Part shown: positions 9,904-18,535 of the stretch, piece after piece
How the letters are laid out: each line of letters begins with the position of its first letter
How positions within the stretch are numbered: the stretch's first letter is position 1
Assembly (NCBI GenBank): GCA_002305315.1
Contig: DBQQ01000038.1
Coordinates: 6,757-70,756 of the forward strand
Direction: 5' to 3'
Source: Clostridiales bacterium UBA1390
GTDB lineage: Bacteria > Bacillota > Clostridia > Lachnospirales > Bianqueaceae
Length of the DNA stretch: 64,000 nt
Position numbers and translations under genes: made by a program
The notes under the pieces: model-generated
Databases searched by the model: none
What the model was told of the DNA's origin: nothing
What the model saw: the letters and a program-made list of their open reading frames with translations, nothing else

Positions 9904-11331
9904 ATGGAAAGTTTTCGCAAGCATGCGGCATCCTTCCTCGTCACAGTCCTTGTGAGTGCCATGGCGGTGCCCACGGTCCCTGTGATGGCACAGGAGTCAA
10001 GTTCCATTCAAGAGACTTCTACCAGAGCTGCTTCTGATGAGAAGTATTTTGGAACGAAGTTGCCGCGCTATGAACAACCGGCGGCGGATAATCCGTATTA
10101 TTTCAGCAATCGGAATATTTTTTACGCCAGTAATTACGGCATGCCGAACTGTACCGCGTACGCCTGGGGTCGTGCCTACGAGTATTATGGTACCAGACCC
10201 AGTCTAAGTTATTATAATGCCGGTCAATGGTGGTATGATAACATCGAGTGGGGAGCATACGAATATGGCTCAGAGCCTCGAGTAGGAGCGATTGCTGTAT
10301 GGGATCGCTGGGATCAGAATCAGGGCCATGTGGCATTTGTAGAGGCAGTAAACGGAAATCAGGTGACCTTGTCGGAGTCGGCTTGGCAGGGAGATATGTT
10401 CCGAGTCCGCACGATGAAGGCAGATGGGTCCAATTACCTATCCGGCGGAGTATATCGTTTTCTTGGCTATATTTATGTGGACGAGCCCTATCATGGAGCG
10501 AGTTCGGTAGCGGGAGAACAGTGGAGAATGTTCGACAGCGTGGTTGCTCGCTACGGTCCAGGGACAAGCTATGGTTCTTGGGTGACCGTTCCTGCAGGCG
10601 CTGAGGTGAATGTACTGGAAACGACAGAGTCTGAAGGATATCTGTGGGGTAAGATTTACTATGCGGGCGTAGAGGCCTGGTGTGTTCTAAACTATGCGAC
10701 ATGTATTTCGAACCCTAGTCTGACACCTGATCCTCCAGAAGAGAGTCTGCCGACGCAGGAGCTACGTAGAATTGATTCTTCTAATGGAGTGAATCTTCGT
10801 TCGGGTCCGGGTACTAAGTATGAGATTGTGGCATGGTTGCCGCATGAAACCGTGATGACGGCGACCGCGATTGCGGAAGGATCGGAGTATACATGGGCAA
10901 AGGCATCCTATAATGGTGTCGAAGGCTGGTTTGTATATGATTATACGATTCCTTACATAGAATCAAATGAGCCGGAGAATCCATCAAATGGTGAAACGCC
11001 AAGCGACAAGCCGGCGGATGATGTGGTAGCTCCGGAAGATCGCCCGATTCTGAAGATGTCGAGTCGGGGACAGGATGTACGAGAGCTGCAGGAGATGCTG
11101 AATTCTCTTGGATTTGATGCAGGAGAGGCAGATGGTATTTTCGGTGCCGATACGGATCGGGCCGTAAAGGCGTTCCAGCAGTCTGTATCGATTGATGTGG
11201 ACGGCGTGGTGGGAATCGCAACCTGGAAGGCACTATATGCGGCACAGAATTCTGGTTCCAACGGAATGACTCCGGAGGAGCCGAATGAGCCGGAAGTACC
11301 GGAAGAGCCGGAGACGCCGGCAGAAGACTAA
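9904..11331 (+). CDS. Secreted CHAP-domain peptidoglycan hydrolase (ends at a premature TAA)
   Basis: Likely cell-wall amidase/endopeptidase. It has a Sec signal peptide (residues 1-30, ending VPVMAQ). A CHAP domain (about 60-195) shows catalytic Cys in MPNCTAYAWGR and His in QGHVAFVEAV. Two bacterial SH3-type modules (about 200-275 and 280-355) follow, then one peptidoglycan-binding_1 module (about 380-455) and a Pro/Glu linker. The TAA at 11329 stands where the two later, homologous linkers read GAC-TAT (Asp-Tyr), and the same frame continues through three more binding modules to 12183. The truncated product still holds all catalytic parts. Codons on both sides look normal, so the stop is recent, tolerated, or a sequence error. 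Confidence 0.9.
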   Translation: MESFRKHAASFLVTVLVSAMAVPTVPVMAQESSSIQETSTRAASDEKYFGTKLPRYEQPAADNPYYFSNRNIFYASNYGMPNCTAYAWGRAYEYYGTRPSLSYYNAGQWWYDNIEWGAYEYGSEPRVGAIAVWDRWDQNQGHVAFVEAVNGNQVTLSESAWQGDMFRVRTMKADGSNYLSGGVYRFLGYIYVDEPYHGASSVAGEQWRMFDSVVARYGPGTSYGSWVTVPAGAEVNVLETTESEGYLWGKIYYAGVEAWCVLNYATCISNPSLTPDPPEESLPTQELRRIDSSNGVNLRSGPGTKYEIVAWLPHETVMTATAIAEGSEYTWAKASYNGVEGWFVYDYTIPYIESNEPENPSNGETPSDKPADDVVAPEDRPILKMSSRGQDVRELQEMLNSLGFDAGEADGIFGADTDRAVKAFQQSVSIDVDGVVGIATWKALYAAQNSGSNGMTPEEPNEPEVPEEPETPAED

Positions 11332-12183
11332 ACGACGTTCCCCGAGATCTATATGTACAAGTCAGGCGTCAGCGAGTATGTAACAAAGTTGCAGGAACGT
11401 TTGAATGCCTTGGGTTATGACTGTGGCGAAGTTGACGGGATCTTCGGAAGAGGCACTCGAGTGCAGGTAGTGGCTTTCCAAGAGGATCAGGGCCTTGTAG
11501 CCGATGGTATTGTAGGAACTGCGACTTGGGCGGTCCTGTATGCGAATCAGGCAGAGACGCCGGAAGAGCCGGAAACACCGACGGAGCCAGAGGCACCGAC
11601 AGAGCCGGAGACACCGACAGAGCCAGAGGCACCCAGTGAAGATTATACCAGCTTCCCGGAGATCTACATGTATAAGCGTGGCGTGACAGAGTATGTCAAG
11701 AAGCTGCAGGAGCGTTTGAACATTCTGGGCTATGACTGTGGTACAGTAGATGGTATCTTTGGCGCAGGCACTCGTACACAGGTCATGGCGTTCCAGAACG
11801 ATCAGGGACTCACGGCCGATGGTATTGTGGGAACTGCCACCTGGAAGGCGTTGTATTCTACAGGCGTAGGCGGCGGTGATGCACAGAAGCCGGAGGAGCC
11901 GGCAGAACCGGAAACACCGGCAGAGCCGGAAGCGCCAGCGGAACCGGAGACGCCGACAGAGGACTATACGAGCTTCCCGGAGATCTATCAGTATCAGAGC
12001 AATCAGTATGTGACCAAGCTGCAGGAGCGTCTGAACGCTTTAGGATATGATATCGGATGCGCACCGACTGGTTACTTTGGAAGCGCAACGTATCAGCAGG
12101 TTGTTGCTTTTCAGCAGGCAAACGGGCTTGTCGCCGATGGTATCGTAGGCGTGGCTACTTGGAGAGCGCTGTATCAGGCATAA
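11332..12183 (+). pseudogene. Downstream part of the CHAP hydrolase: three peptidoglycan-binding modules
   Basis: This stretch is in the same frame as the CHAP gene and directly follows its TAA. It encodes three peptidoglycan_binding_1 modules, each with a YVTKLQERLNALGYD-type core ending DGIVGTATW, separated by Pro/Glu repeats (TPTEPEAPTEPE) and linker EDYTSFPEIY. The first in-frame ATG (11353) lies inside a module and has no ribosome-binding site. It is therefore best seen as the 3' half of one 759-residue protein, not as a separate gene. The module count (four in the full frame) would give tight wall anchoring. Confidence 0.8.
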
Positions 12184-12216
12184 AAAGGCTGTATGATTGC
12201 TAGAGAATGTAATGTA

Positions 12217-12256
12217 TCCAGTGAATAGAATATTCTATTCACTGGATTTTATTTAT
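12217..12256 (+). terminator. Terminator: 30-bp perfect palindrome plus T-rich tail
   Basis: TCCAGTGAATAGAAT is followed immediately by its exact reverse complement, then TTTTATTTATT. It ends the hydrolase transcript. The near-absence of a loop also allows a protein-binding palindrome. Confidence 0.75.
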
Positions 12257-12266
12257 TCGTAACAAT

Positions 12267-13445
12267 ATGAAATACATAAAGAAATGGTTGGGAAAATCGG
12301 TGTCTTGTATTCATTCAGCAGTGACGAATCCGGGTTTTCAAACGGAAGAGTATCTAGCGCAATACGACATGAAAAATGAGTATACACAGGCACAGGGGAT
12401 GATAGACAAAGAAAATGGCATTTATTATTTTTGTCCATTAGGAAGTGTTTATGTATATTATTATGATGAAGAAACGGATACCCAGGGGAAACTCTGTGCT
12501 AAGCCGGAATGTACACATGAGGATGCATCTTGTAATGCGTATTTGGGTGTCTCTAATATTGGAATTCAGATATATGATCATTCTCTATATTGGATTCAGG
12601 GCGGAAGTCTGTATCGTATGGATCTGAACGGAGAAAATCATGAAGAAGTGCGCACGATAGATGTGTTATACGGGGTAGATCCATTATTTGCGGTTCATCG
12701 TGGCTTTTTGTATACGTTTGTATTACAAAACGAGGTACAGCAGGGCGATTCGGAAATGACTCTCTGGATTCGGCGCTATTCTTTAGATGATGCGGAGCAG
12801 GCAGGGCAAACCCTATATCAGGAGGAACAAGGAAGCTTGGCCTCCTATAGATATCACATGTATGGGAATTCCCTGTACTTTCTGTGCAATCAGGCGATGG
12901 ATGATACATATACGGAATATGAAGCGACATTATATGTCTACGATACAGAAGCTGATCAGTGTGAAGTATTGTGGTCAGAAAACCAGCTTTTATGGGATAT
13001 GGGCGCGGATTTCAAGAAGGATAAAGGGACGATACAAATTATGGGGGCTGGTGGATATCGGACAATTCCGTTTTTTCAAATCTATATTCTGGGGGACTCG
13101 GGTGAAGTACAGAAAGAAGGTCCATTTTATCTGGGAGAAGCATATGCGGGACGCGGTTCGCGCTTTTATTTCACAAGGGATTATATCATTCAGTCTAAGC
13201 CAGACGCAGGGGGAGAAGGGCTGCGATATTGTGTGCGTGATGATCAGGGAGAGATTGTCATGGAAGGAGAATGTGCTCAGGAGTACGGAGCAGAAATCGA
13301 CTATTGGCTGCAGGAAGGCCAGGATGTGATCATGGAACAAAACATAACCCATTCATTAGATGACAATCAACTTATGCATGCTTACCAGATCACCAGAATC
13401 TCAGAGTATGGGAGTCAGCAGGAGCTTCTTCGTGTGGAGGAATAG
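12267..13445 (+). CDS. Hypothetical protein with CxKPECTH cysteine motif
   Basis: Function not recognised. The 392 residues contain recurrent aromatic blocks (GIYYFCPLGSVYVYYYD, HSLYWIQGGSLYRMD, NSLYFLCNQ), which suggest a beta-propeller-like fold, and a CAKPECTHEDASC motif seen in many uncharacterised, usually exported, Lachnospiraceae proteins. Unusually, the N-terminus (MKYIKKWLGKSVSC) is not a convincing signal peptide. The start has no ribosome-binding site and lies 11 bp after a strong terminator. The 5' end may have been lost or the gene may be silent. Base composition is more A/T-rich than in neighbouring genes, suggesting a different origin. Confidence 0.6.
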   Translation: MKYIKKWLGKSVSCIHSAVTNPGFQTEEYLAQYDMKNEYTQAQGMIDKENGIYYFCPLGSVYVYYYDEETDTQGKLCAKPECTHEDASCNAYLGVSNIGIQIYDHSLYWIQGGSLYRMDLNGENHEEVRTIDVLYGVDPLFAVHRGFLYTFVLQNEVQQGDSEMTLWIRRYSLDDAEQAGQTLYQEEQGSLASYRYHMYGNSLYFLCNQAMDDTYTEYEATLYVYDTEADQCEVLWSENQLLWDMGADFKKDKGTIQIMGAGGYRTIPFFQIYILGDSGEVQKEGPFYLGEAYAGRGSRFYFTRDYIIQSKPDAGGEGLRYCVRDDQGEIVMEGECAQEYGAEIDYWLQEGQDVIMEQNITHSLDDNQLMHAYQITRISEYGSQQELLRVEE

Positions 13446-13483
13446 GGTAAGGTTTCTTGTTCTTAAGGTGGTTGTTTCCCAAT

Positions 13484-13505
13484 AAAAAAGGACTCCGAAG
13501 AGTCC
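13484..13505 (-). terminator. Terminator of the murD-PAP2 transcript
   Basis: On the minus strand GGACTC-TTCG-GAGTCC is followed by six T. Confidence 0.85.
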
Positions 13506-13536
13506 GTAGTTCATGATAAAATGTAATGTGCGAATC

Positions 13537-14112
13537 CTATTTCTGCGTGTTTGATACAGAAGCCGAGTGTTCCCGAGTAAACGACGCCGGTAAGCGGGGC
13601 CAGAGAAAGCGCCGTACCAGCCATACGGAAAGACAGGCTAGAAGGATCCCCATCACCATACCTGCCATAATATCGGTCGGAAAATGTACATAGAAGTACA
13701 GACGAGAGAAGGCAATGAGACAGGCCAGGATGAGAGCGGCTATACCAGTCTTTTTATAGAATATAAAGAGGGTGACGGCTCCTGCAAAAGCGGCATAGGT
13801 ATGTCCGGAAGGAAACGAAAAATCGGATAGGGCGGGTAACAACAATTCTATGGAAGTGTTGATATCGTAGGGACGGATTCGTCCGATCCAGGGTTTTAAG
13901 ATTAAGTTTCCCAAAATGCCACAAAGCAGCAGAGACAGTGACATAGAAATACCGCATTTCCGGGTCCTTCGTGGAATCCAGAGAAGGAGGGAGAGCAGAA
14001 TCCAGAGGATACCGCCATTACCCAGTGTTGTGATCCAGCGTAAAACGGTAGTCAGGACATCGTTATGCCAGTTTTCCTGAATCCAGTTTAAAAATTGAAA
14101 TTCCCAATCCAT
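13537..14112 (-). CDS. PAP2-family membrane phosphatase
   Basis: Integral-membrane phosphatase with the acid-phosphatase triad: KPWIGRIRP, FPSGH and SRLYFYVHFPTD. There are about five hydrophobic segments in 191 residues, matching undecaprenyl-pyrophosphate phosphatase/BcrC-like or lipid phosphatases. It lies 8 bp after murD on the same strand, so a role in recycling the lipid carrier of wall synthesis is a fair inference. The substrate cannot be read from sequence. Confidence 0.88.
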   Translation of the reverse strand: MDWEFQFLNWIQENWHNDVLTTVLRWITTLGNGGILWILLSLLLWIPRRTRKCGISMSLSLLLCGILGNLILKPWIGRIRPYDINTSIELLLPALSDFSFPSGHTYAAFAGAVTLFIFYKKTGIAALILACLIAFSRLYFYVHFPTDIMAGMVMGILLACLSVWLVRRFLWPRLPASFTREHSASVSNTQK

Positions 14113-14120
14113 AGGACACC

Positions 14121-15506
14121 TTACTGCAATTCCTGAACGAGACGACAGAACAGATGGCCGCGTTCCATGAAGTTCTTGAAATGATCAAAACTTGTGCTGG
14201 CAGGAGAGAGAAGAACGATATCACCAGAATGCGCGAGGTCTCTTGCAGCCTGCACCAGATCTGGATACTCCTCATAGTGGTAGATTGGAATCGGATTTTC
14301 GATTCCACGGCGCCTGCAGGCATCCAGAAGAGCCGCCTCGATTTTTGGCGCAGTTTTTCCGGTAAGGAGCAGAATCTTCACATGATCCAGAATCGGATCG
14401 CCGAGATCATCATAAGGAATGCCCTTATCTTTGCCGCCGCAGATCAGGATGACCTTCTGCGGAAAGACGGAGAGGGCAGCCATCGTACGGTTCGGACTGG
14501 AGTCGATGGAACTGTTATAATACTTGACGCCATCCAGCGTGCGAATGAGCTGCAGACGATGTTCAACACCGCCAAAGGTACGAGCCACCTGTTGCATTGC
14601 GCTGACAGGAACATAGCGGGATACTGCCAGAATCGCCGCCATATAGTTTTCCACGTTGTGATGTCCCGGCAATAGAATGTCTGAGATAGGGAAGAGCGGA
14701 GTTTTTACGCCCTCATTGACGAGCACCAACATATCCCCCTCTCGCTGTATGCCATGGGAGGTAGAGCCTTCATAGGAAAAATCCAACACATCTCCTTTGG
14801 CTTCCGGAGCGAAAGCGGCGGTGACTTTGTTGCCGCGGTTGAGGATCAGTGTGTCATCGGAATGTTGATACAGGTAAATGTTTCGCTTGGCGTCGATATA
14901 TTCCTGATAGCTCTTGTGTACATCCAGATGATTCGGTGTGATATTTGTGATCACGGCAACATGCGGACTCTGTCGCATGGTATGCAATTGAAAGCTGGAA
15001 AGTTCCAGCACCACAAAGTCCTCCGGTGTGATCTGATCGATGACCGGCAGCAGCGGCGTACCAATGTTGCCGCCCAGGAAAACCTTATGACCGCCGGCTT
15101 CCAGCATCTTAGCGATCAGTGTGGTCGTTGTGGTTTTTCCGTCACTGCCCGTCACGGCAATGGTCTTGGAGGAAGGACAGAGTGCGAAGAAAACCTCCAT
15201 CTCCGAGGTTACCGTGCTGCCCTGTGCGCGCGCGCTGACCAGTTCCGGCACATCAAAACGCATGCCTGGGGTCTTGAAGATCAGCTCCTCGGTAAGATCC
15301 TTTAGATAGTCTTCTCCCGTTACAATCCGAACGCCCAGGGCTTCCAGCTCTTCTGGATGCTCTACCGGGTTTTTATCTCTGGCGGTCACAATCGCTCCAG
15401 CCTTGCACAGCATATGAACCAGGGGACGATTGGAGACGCCGATGCCAATGACGCTTACGGTCTTATTCTGAACCATTGCGGTAAACTGTTCCATAGGGGT
15501 TGCCAT
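14121..15506 (-). CDS. murD: UDP-N-acetylmuramoylalanine--D-glutamate ligase
   Basis: Cytosolic Mur ligase that adds D-Glu to UDP-MurNAc-L-Ala. The 461-residue protein has the N-terminal Rossmann domain (VSVIGIGVSNRPL), the ATP-binding AVTGSDGKTTTTT loop, central ITPNHLDVH and the C-terminal domain (ICGGKDKGIPYD). Start at 15506 follows AAAAGGAG by about 10 nt and gives MATPMEQF; the open frame extends upstream to 15650 without family similarity and across the promoter. It is cotranscribed with the PAP2 gene. Confidence 0.95.
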   Translation of the reverse strand: MATPMEQFTAMVQNKTVSVIGIGVSNRPLVHMLCKAGAIVTARDKNPVEHPEELEALGVRIVTGEDYLKDLTEELIFKTPGMRFDVPELVSARAQGSTVTSEMEVFFALCPSSKTIAVTGSDGKTTTTTLIAKMLEAGGHKVFLGGNIGTPLLPVIDQITPEDFVVLELSSFQLHTMRQSPHVAVITNITPNHLDVHKSYQEYIDAKRNIYLYQHSDDTLILNRGNKVTAAFAPEAKGDVLDFSYEGSTSHGIQREGDMLVLVNEGVKTPLFPISDILLPGHHNVENYMAAILAVSRYVPVSAMQQVARTFGGVEHRLQLIRTLDGVKYYNSSIDSSPNRTMAALSVFPQKVILICGGKDKGIPYDDLGDPILDHVKILLLTGKTAPKIEAALLDACRRRGIENPIPIYHYEEYPDLVQAARDLAHSGDIVLLSPASTSFDHFKNFMERGHLFCRLVQELQ

Positions 15507-15539
15507 ATCATCGATACTCCTTTTCTGATTTCTTTTGCT

Positions 15540-15568
15540 ATTATAGCAAAGGCATGAAGAAAAAACAA
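15540..15568 (-). promoter_or_regulatory. Promoter of murD
   Basis: Minus strand TTGTTT, 17 bp, TATAAT, with a TGC extension before the -10. It lies between the permease stop and murD. Confidence 0.85.
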
Positions 15569-15570
15569 GG

Positions 15571-16206
15571 TTAGAATTCCTTGCGAGCATAGATTCTCGC
15601 GCTGATAAGGTAAGAAAAGAAAAGACATAGCACGGCAAGGGAAAACACAAAGGGAAGCAGTGCCCAGCCCATGTGAAAGGACCCTTGTCTCAGAAGGGAG
15701 ACAAACCAGGACTCTTGTGATAATAAGTAAATTCCAATGAAAAAAACAATAAAGAGTGTCAAGAGCACGTTGCGGGCCTTGTCGGGGCCCCACTGGAAGA
15801 CGGCAGGCAAAACGATGGACATAAGAAAGAGAGATCCGGCCAGAAAAGAAACTAACATCATACAGAATGACATGGGATCCTGATGACTCAAGAGGATCCT
15901 CAGACTGCCAAGAGTCAGCGAGTACAGGAAGGCGCTGCCTACAAAAAACAAGGAGACCAGATACTTGCTGAGTACAACCTGAGATGCCGAAATCGGCAGG
16001 GTACGGGCATAGCGATCCCAGTGACAGCTATCATCCAGTGTCACACTGGTCATGGTATAGAACACCATGATGGGCAGCATCATCAGAAACAGAAAATCCA
16101 TCTGCGAAACAAAAGAAATGATGCCATAAAGAACGAGTACAATGATCAGATTTTTTCGATAGGACAATACGAGTGTATATAAGTCTTTTAGAAACAGGCC
16201 CTTCAT
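15571..16206 (-). CDS. ABC-2 type permease (ABC2_membrane_5-like)
   Basis: Membrane subunit of a small ABC exporter. The 211 residues begin MKGLFLKDLYTL and show about six hydrophobic segments plus the DDSCHWDRYARTLPISA motif typical of this Firmicutes permease family. Its start overlaps the end of the ATPase gene by 4 bp. With the upstream GntR regulator this forms the regulator-ATPase-permease operon common in Firmicutes and often induced by cell-envelope stress; the substrate is unknown. Confidence 0.87.
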   Translation of the reverse strand: MKGLFLKDLYTLVLSYRKNLIIVLVLYGIISFVSQMDFLFLMMLPIMVFYTMTSVTLDDSCHWDRYARTLPISASQVVLSKYLVSLFFVGSAFLYSLTLGSLRILLSHQDPMSFCMMLVSFLAGSLFLMSIVLPAVFQWGPDKARNVLLTLFIVFFIGIYLLSQESWFVSLLRQGSFHMGWALLPFVFSLAVLCLFFSYLISARIYARKEF

Positions 16207-17057
16207 TGCGTATCACCTCCTGCATAAAAACGCATGATTTCTGCTAAAGATGCGGGCTCCAGAATCACCCCGCGCAGCAAACGGGAGACCTTGTTTGGAT
16301 TGCGCACCAGAGCGGCGGCTCCAAAGGCATTTTGCTGTATAGATATTACAAGTTCAGAGGGGAGAGAGCGGATTTCTGCTGAAGGAGCCTTCAGGATAGC
16401 CATGTTTTCCAAGAGTCGATCTTTTTCTTCCTGGAAAATCAATCGTCCCTTGTGAATGTAGGCAATCTGATCGCAGATCTTCTCCATGTCATCGGTAATA
16501 TGGCTGCTCATTAGGATGCCGCACTCCTCATCTTGAATGAATTCCAGAAACAGATCGAGCATCTGGCCACGAACTACGGGATCCAGTCCGCTAGTCGCTT
16601 CATCTAGAATCAGACATTTGGGATGTCTTGCCAATGCAGTCGCCAGCGAGAGCTTCATGCGCATACCACGGCTGAACTGCCCAATGGGCTTTCGGTCCGG
16701 TAGGTTGAATCGCGTACAGTAAGTATCAAACAATGATGGATCCCAAGAAGGGAAAATATGATTCATGATCTTACAGACCTGTCGTGGGGAAAGCTGATCG
16801 TGAAAATAGCTGTCCTCGAAAACAGTGCCCACTTGCAACCGAGAGGCAGGATCTTCAGGAGAAAGCCCCATCAGTCGGATGATCCCCTGATCGGGACGGA
16901 TGATATTCAAAATCGCCTTGAGCGTGGTTGTTTTTCCAGCGCCATTTTCTCCGATTAGGCCAACGATACAGCCTGCGGGTACGGAAAGATGAATGTCTTC
17001 CAGAGTAAAATCTTCATAGCGTTTGCAGAGATTCTGCACTTCGATTAGATTCTTCAC
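16203..17057 (-). CDS. ABC transporter ATP-binding protein
   Basis: Single nucleotide-binding domain of 284 residues with Walker A GENGAGKTTT, signature FSRGMRMKLSLA, Walker B CLILDEATSGLDP and H-loop SSHITDD. It energises the adjacent permease at the inner face of the membrane. It overlaps both neighbours by 4 bp, indicating translational coupling. Confidence 0.92.
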   Translation of the reverse strand: MKNLIEVQNLCKRYEDFTLEDIHLSVPAGCIVGLIGENGAGKTTTLKAILNIIRPDQGIIRLMGLSPEDPASRLQVGTVFEDSYFHDQLSPRQVCKIMNHIFPSWDPSLFDTYCTRFNLPDRKPIGQFSRGMRMKLSLATALARHPKCLILDEATSGLDPVVRGQMLDLFLEFIQDEECGILMSSHITDDMEKICDQIAYIHKGRLIFQEEKDRLLENMAILKAPSAEIRSLPSELVISIQQNAFGAAALVRNPNKVSRLLRGVILEPASLAEIMRFYAGGDTQ

Positions 17058-17437
17058 AATGAATCGTCTCCTTCCAGAAGTAATTCCAGTATCCCTTTGA
17101 CTTCTTGCGAAGATATCCCTCCCTGTCTCGCTGTGTCCAGAGCCTTCTGTAAAAGATCCTCCACATCCTTCAGCGAAGCTTCTCGACGCAGTTCCATATT
17201 CTGAGGAGCCACAAAGCTTCCCTTCTTGGGAATCGTGTAGATAAGCCCTGCGGCTTCCAGGTCATCATAGGCTCGTTTGGTCGTGATGACACTGATGCGC
17301 AGCTCCTTGGCCAACAGGCGGATACTGGGCAGCATCTCATTTTCCGCCAGTTCTCCAGACAGAATCTTGGAGCGGATCTGATCGGTTAACTGGACATAAA
17401 TGGGCTGCGAACTGTTATTGCGTATAAAAAGTTCCAT
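17054..17437 (-). CDS. GntR-family regulator, YtrA subfamily
   Basis: Short (127-residue) GntR protein with an N-terminal winged helix (PIYVQLTDQIRSKILSGEL, then LLAKELRISVITTKRAYDDLEAAG) and a small C-terminal dimerisation tail. YtrA-type regulators repress their own ABC-exporter operons. Start at 17437 follows AGAGGTG; the open frame continues upstream through the operator and promoter, which argues against the longer form. An inverted repeat overlaps the promoter, supporting autoregulation. Confidence 0.9.
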   Translation of the reverse strand: MELFIRNNSSQPIYVQLTDQIRSKILSGELAENEMLPSIRLLAKELRISVITTKRAYDDLEAAGLIYTIPKKGSFVAPQNMELRREASLKDVEDLLQKALDTARQGGISSQEVKGILELLLEGDDSL

Positions 17438-17449
17438 GGTGCACCTCTT

Positions 17450-17479
17450 GTGTATATATACTACATATACAGTATACAC
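17450..17479 (-). promoter_or_regulatory. Probable YtrA-type operator
   Basis: Imperfect inverted repeat with GTGTATA/TATACAC ends, covering the -10 box and transcription start of the GntR operon. A repressor bound here would block its own promoter. Confidence 0.6.
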
Positions 17480-17499
17480 AGAATGCACACGAATGTCAA
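17471..17499 (-). promoter_or_regulatory. Consensus promoter of the GntR-ABC operon
   Basis: Minus strand TTGACA, 17 bp, TATACT. Confidence 0.9.
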
Positions 17500-17547
17500 G
17501 AGGCAATGTAAAAAATCATTTCTTACATTCTCCGTCCCCTGTAAACC

Positions 17548-17576
17548 TTGATTTTAAGCCATTTTTGTGCTATAAT
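17548..17576 (+). promoter_or_regulatory. Promoter of the nuclease-like gene
   Basis: TTGATT, 17 bp, TATAAT with a TGC extended -10. It is divergent from the GntR operon promoter. Confidence 0.85.
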
Positions 17577-17601
17577 CCCCCTTTATGAAAGGGGAATTTC
17601 T

Positions 17602-18402
17602 ATGGAAGATATTGCCATTCGCATCGTGAAGCTGATGCAGGAAATCAAGCAGTGCGTGACCTACAGCATCTCAGCCAAACGCTCCAAAGGGACGCAGAAG
17701 ACCCAGTACTATTATCAGTACACAAAAGATCACAAGCGCAAGCAAAAGCTCATCCCTTCGAAAGACGTGAAACAGGCTCTGGCAGACTTCGCACGCAAGC
17801 AGGAGCTGAAACGGCAGCTCAAGGCCCTGCAGGCCAGCGTGCCATGCGAAGAGATACAGGATGTCCGGGCCCGCGTGCGCTTCTTCACGAAGTTCGGCCT
17901 GCCTCGGGATCCCTTTGACCCCGAGCAGATGAAGCCGCGCAATGAACCCAACGTCTACCTGGATGACACGACGCGCGACTCCAAGAGCGAGATCATCATT
18001 TCGCTGCTTCTGGAGCTCTTAAAGATCACCTATTACTACAACACCGAGCTACAGACACGCGACGGAAGCTATCGCAAGCCTGATTTCATCTTGAAGAATC
18101 AGATCCTCTGGGAACACCTGGGGAAAATGGACGATGCATCCTATGCTGCAACCCAGCATCAGAAGCTGAAAGAATACAGGGCGCTAGGCATCGACAAGCT
18201 GATGTTCACGACAGAGATCTACAATCCTGAGAAGAAGACTTCTGTGCTGAATTTGCAGGAGATCGTGAAGAAATTTGTAGAGTTCCAGCTGATTTCCACG
18301 CGTCTGGCCAGGAGCCTGTTCCGGAAAACAAGAGCCCAGAATCGGAAGCCGATTAGAATGAGATATGACGCCCAATCCAAAGTGGACTGGAAAAATATGT
18401 AA
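17602..18402 (+). CDS. PD-(D/E)XK nuclease-like hypothetical protein
   Basis: The product is not a named enzyme. The 266 residues have a basic, coiled N-terminal half (about 1-110, many Lys/Gln, QELKRQLKALQAS). The C-terminal half follows a PD-(D/E)XK nuclease pattern: helix glutamate in SKSEIIISLLLELL, then KPDFIL, then ILWEHLGKMDD. The third motif reads EHLG, without a clear catalytic lysine, so activity is uncertain. Start at 17602 follows GAAAGGGG. The frame extends upstream across the promoter, so the longer form is rejected. It sits about 130 bp before a large GTATAC tandem repeat array on the same strand, which may be its target or simply a neighbour. Confidence 0.65.
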   Translation: MEDIAIRIVKLMQEIKQCVTYSISAKRSKGTQKTQYYYQYTKDHKRKQKLIPSKDVKQALADFARKQELKRQLKALQASVPCEEIQDVRARVRFFTKFGLPRDPFDPEQMKPRNEPNVYLDDTTRDSKSEIIISLLLELLKITYYYNTELQTRDGSYRKPDFILKNQILWEHLGKMDDASYAATQHQKLKEYRALGIDKLMFTTEIYNPEKKTSVLNLQEIVKKFVEFQLISTRLARSLFRKTRAQNRKPIRMRYDAQSKVDWKNM

Positions 18403-18465
18403 ATAATGAAAAATTGGCTTCTTCCGGGTTCGAAATCTGTCCCTGCGCGAAAATGAAACCTCAGA

Positions 18466-18486
18466 CCCCAGGAAGGGGATTTTTTA
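18466..18486 (+). terminator. Weak terminator after the nuclease-like gene
   Basis: CCCC-AGGAA-GGGG followed by ATTTTTT. The stem is only 4-5 bp, so read-through into the repeat array is likely. Confidence 0.4.
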
Positions 18487-18535
18487 TGTCCTGATGATGG
18501 AAGAAACTGGGAATCCTGCATCTGGTTGCTGGGCC

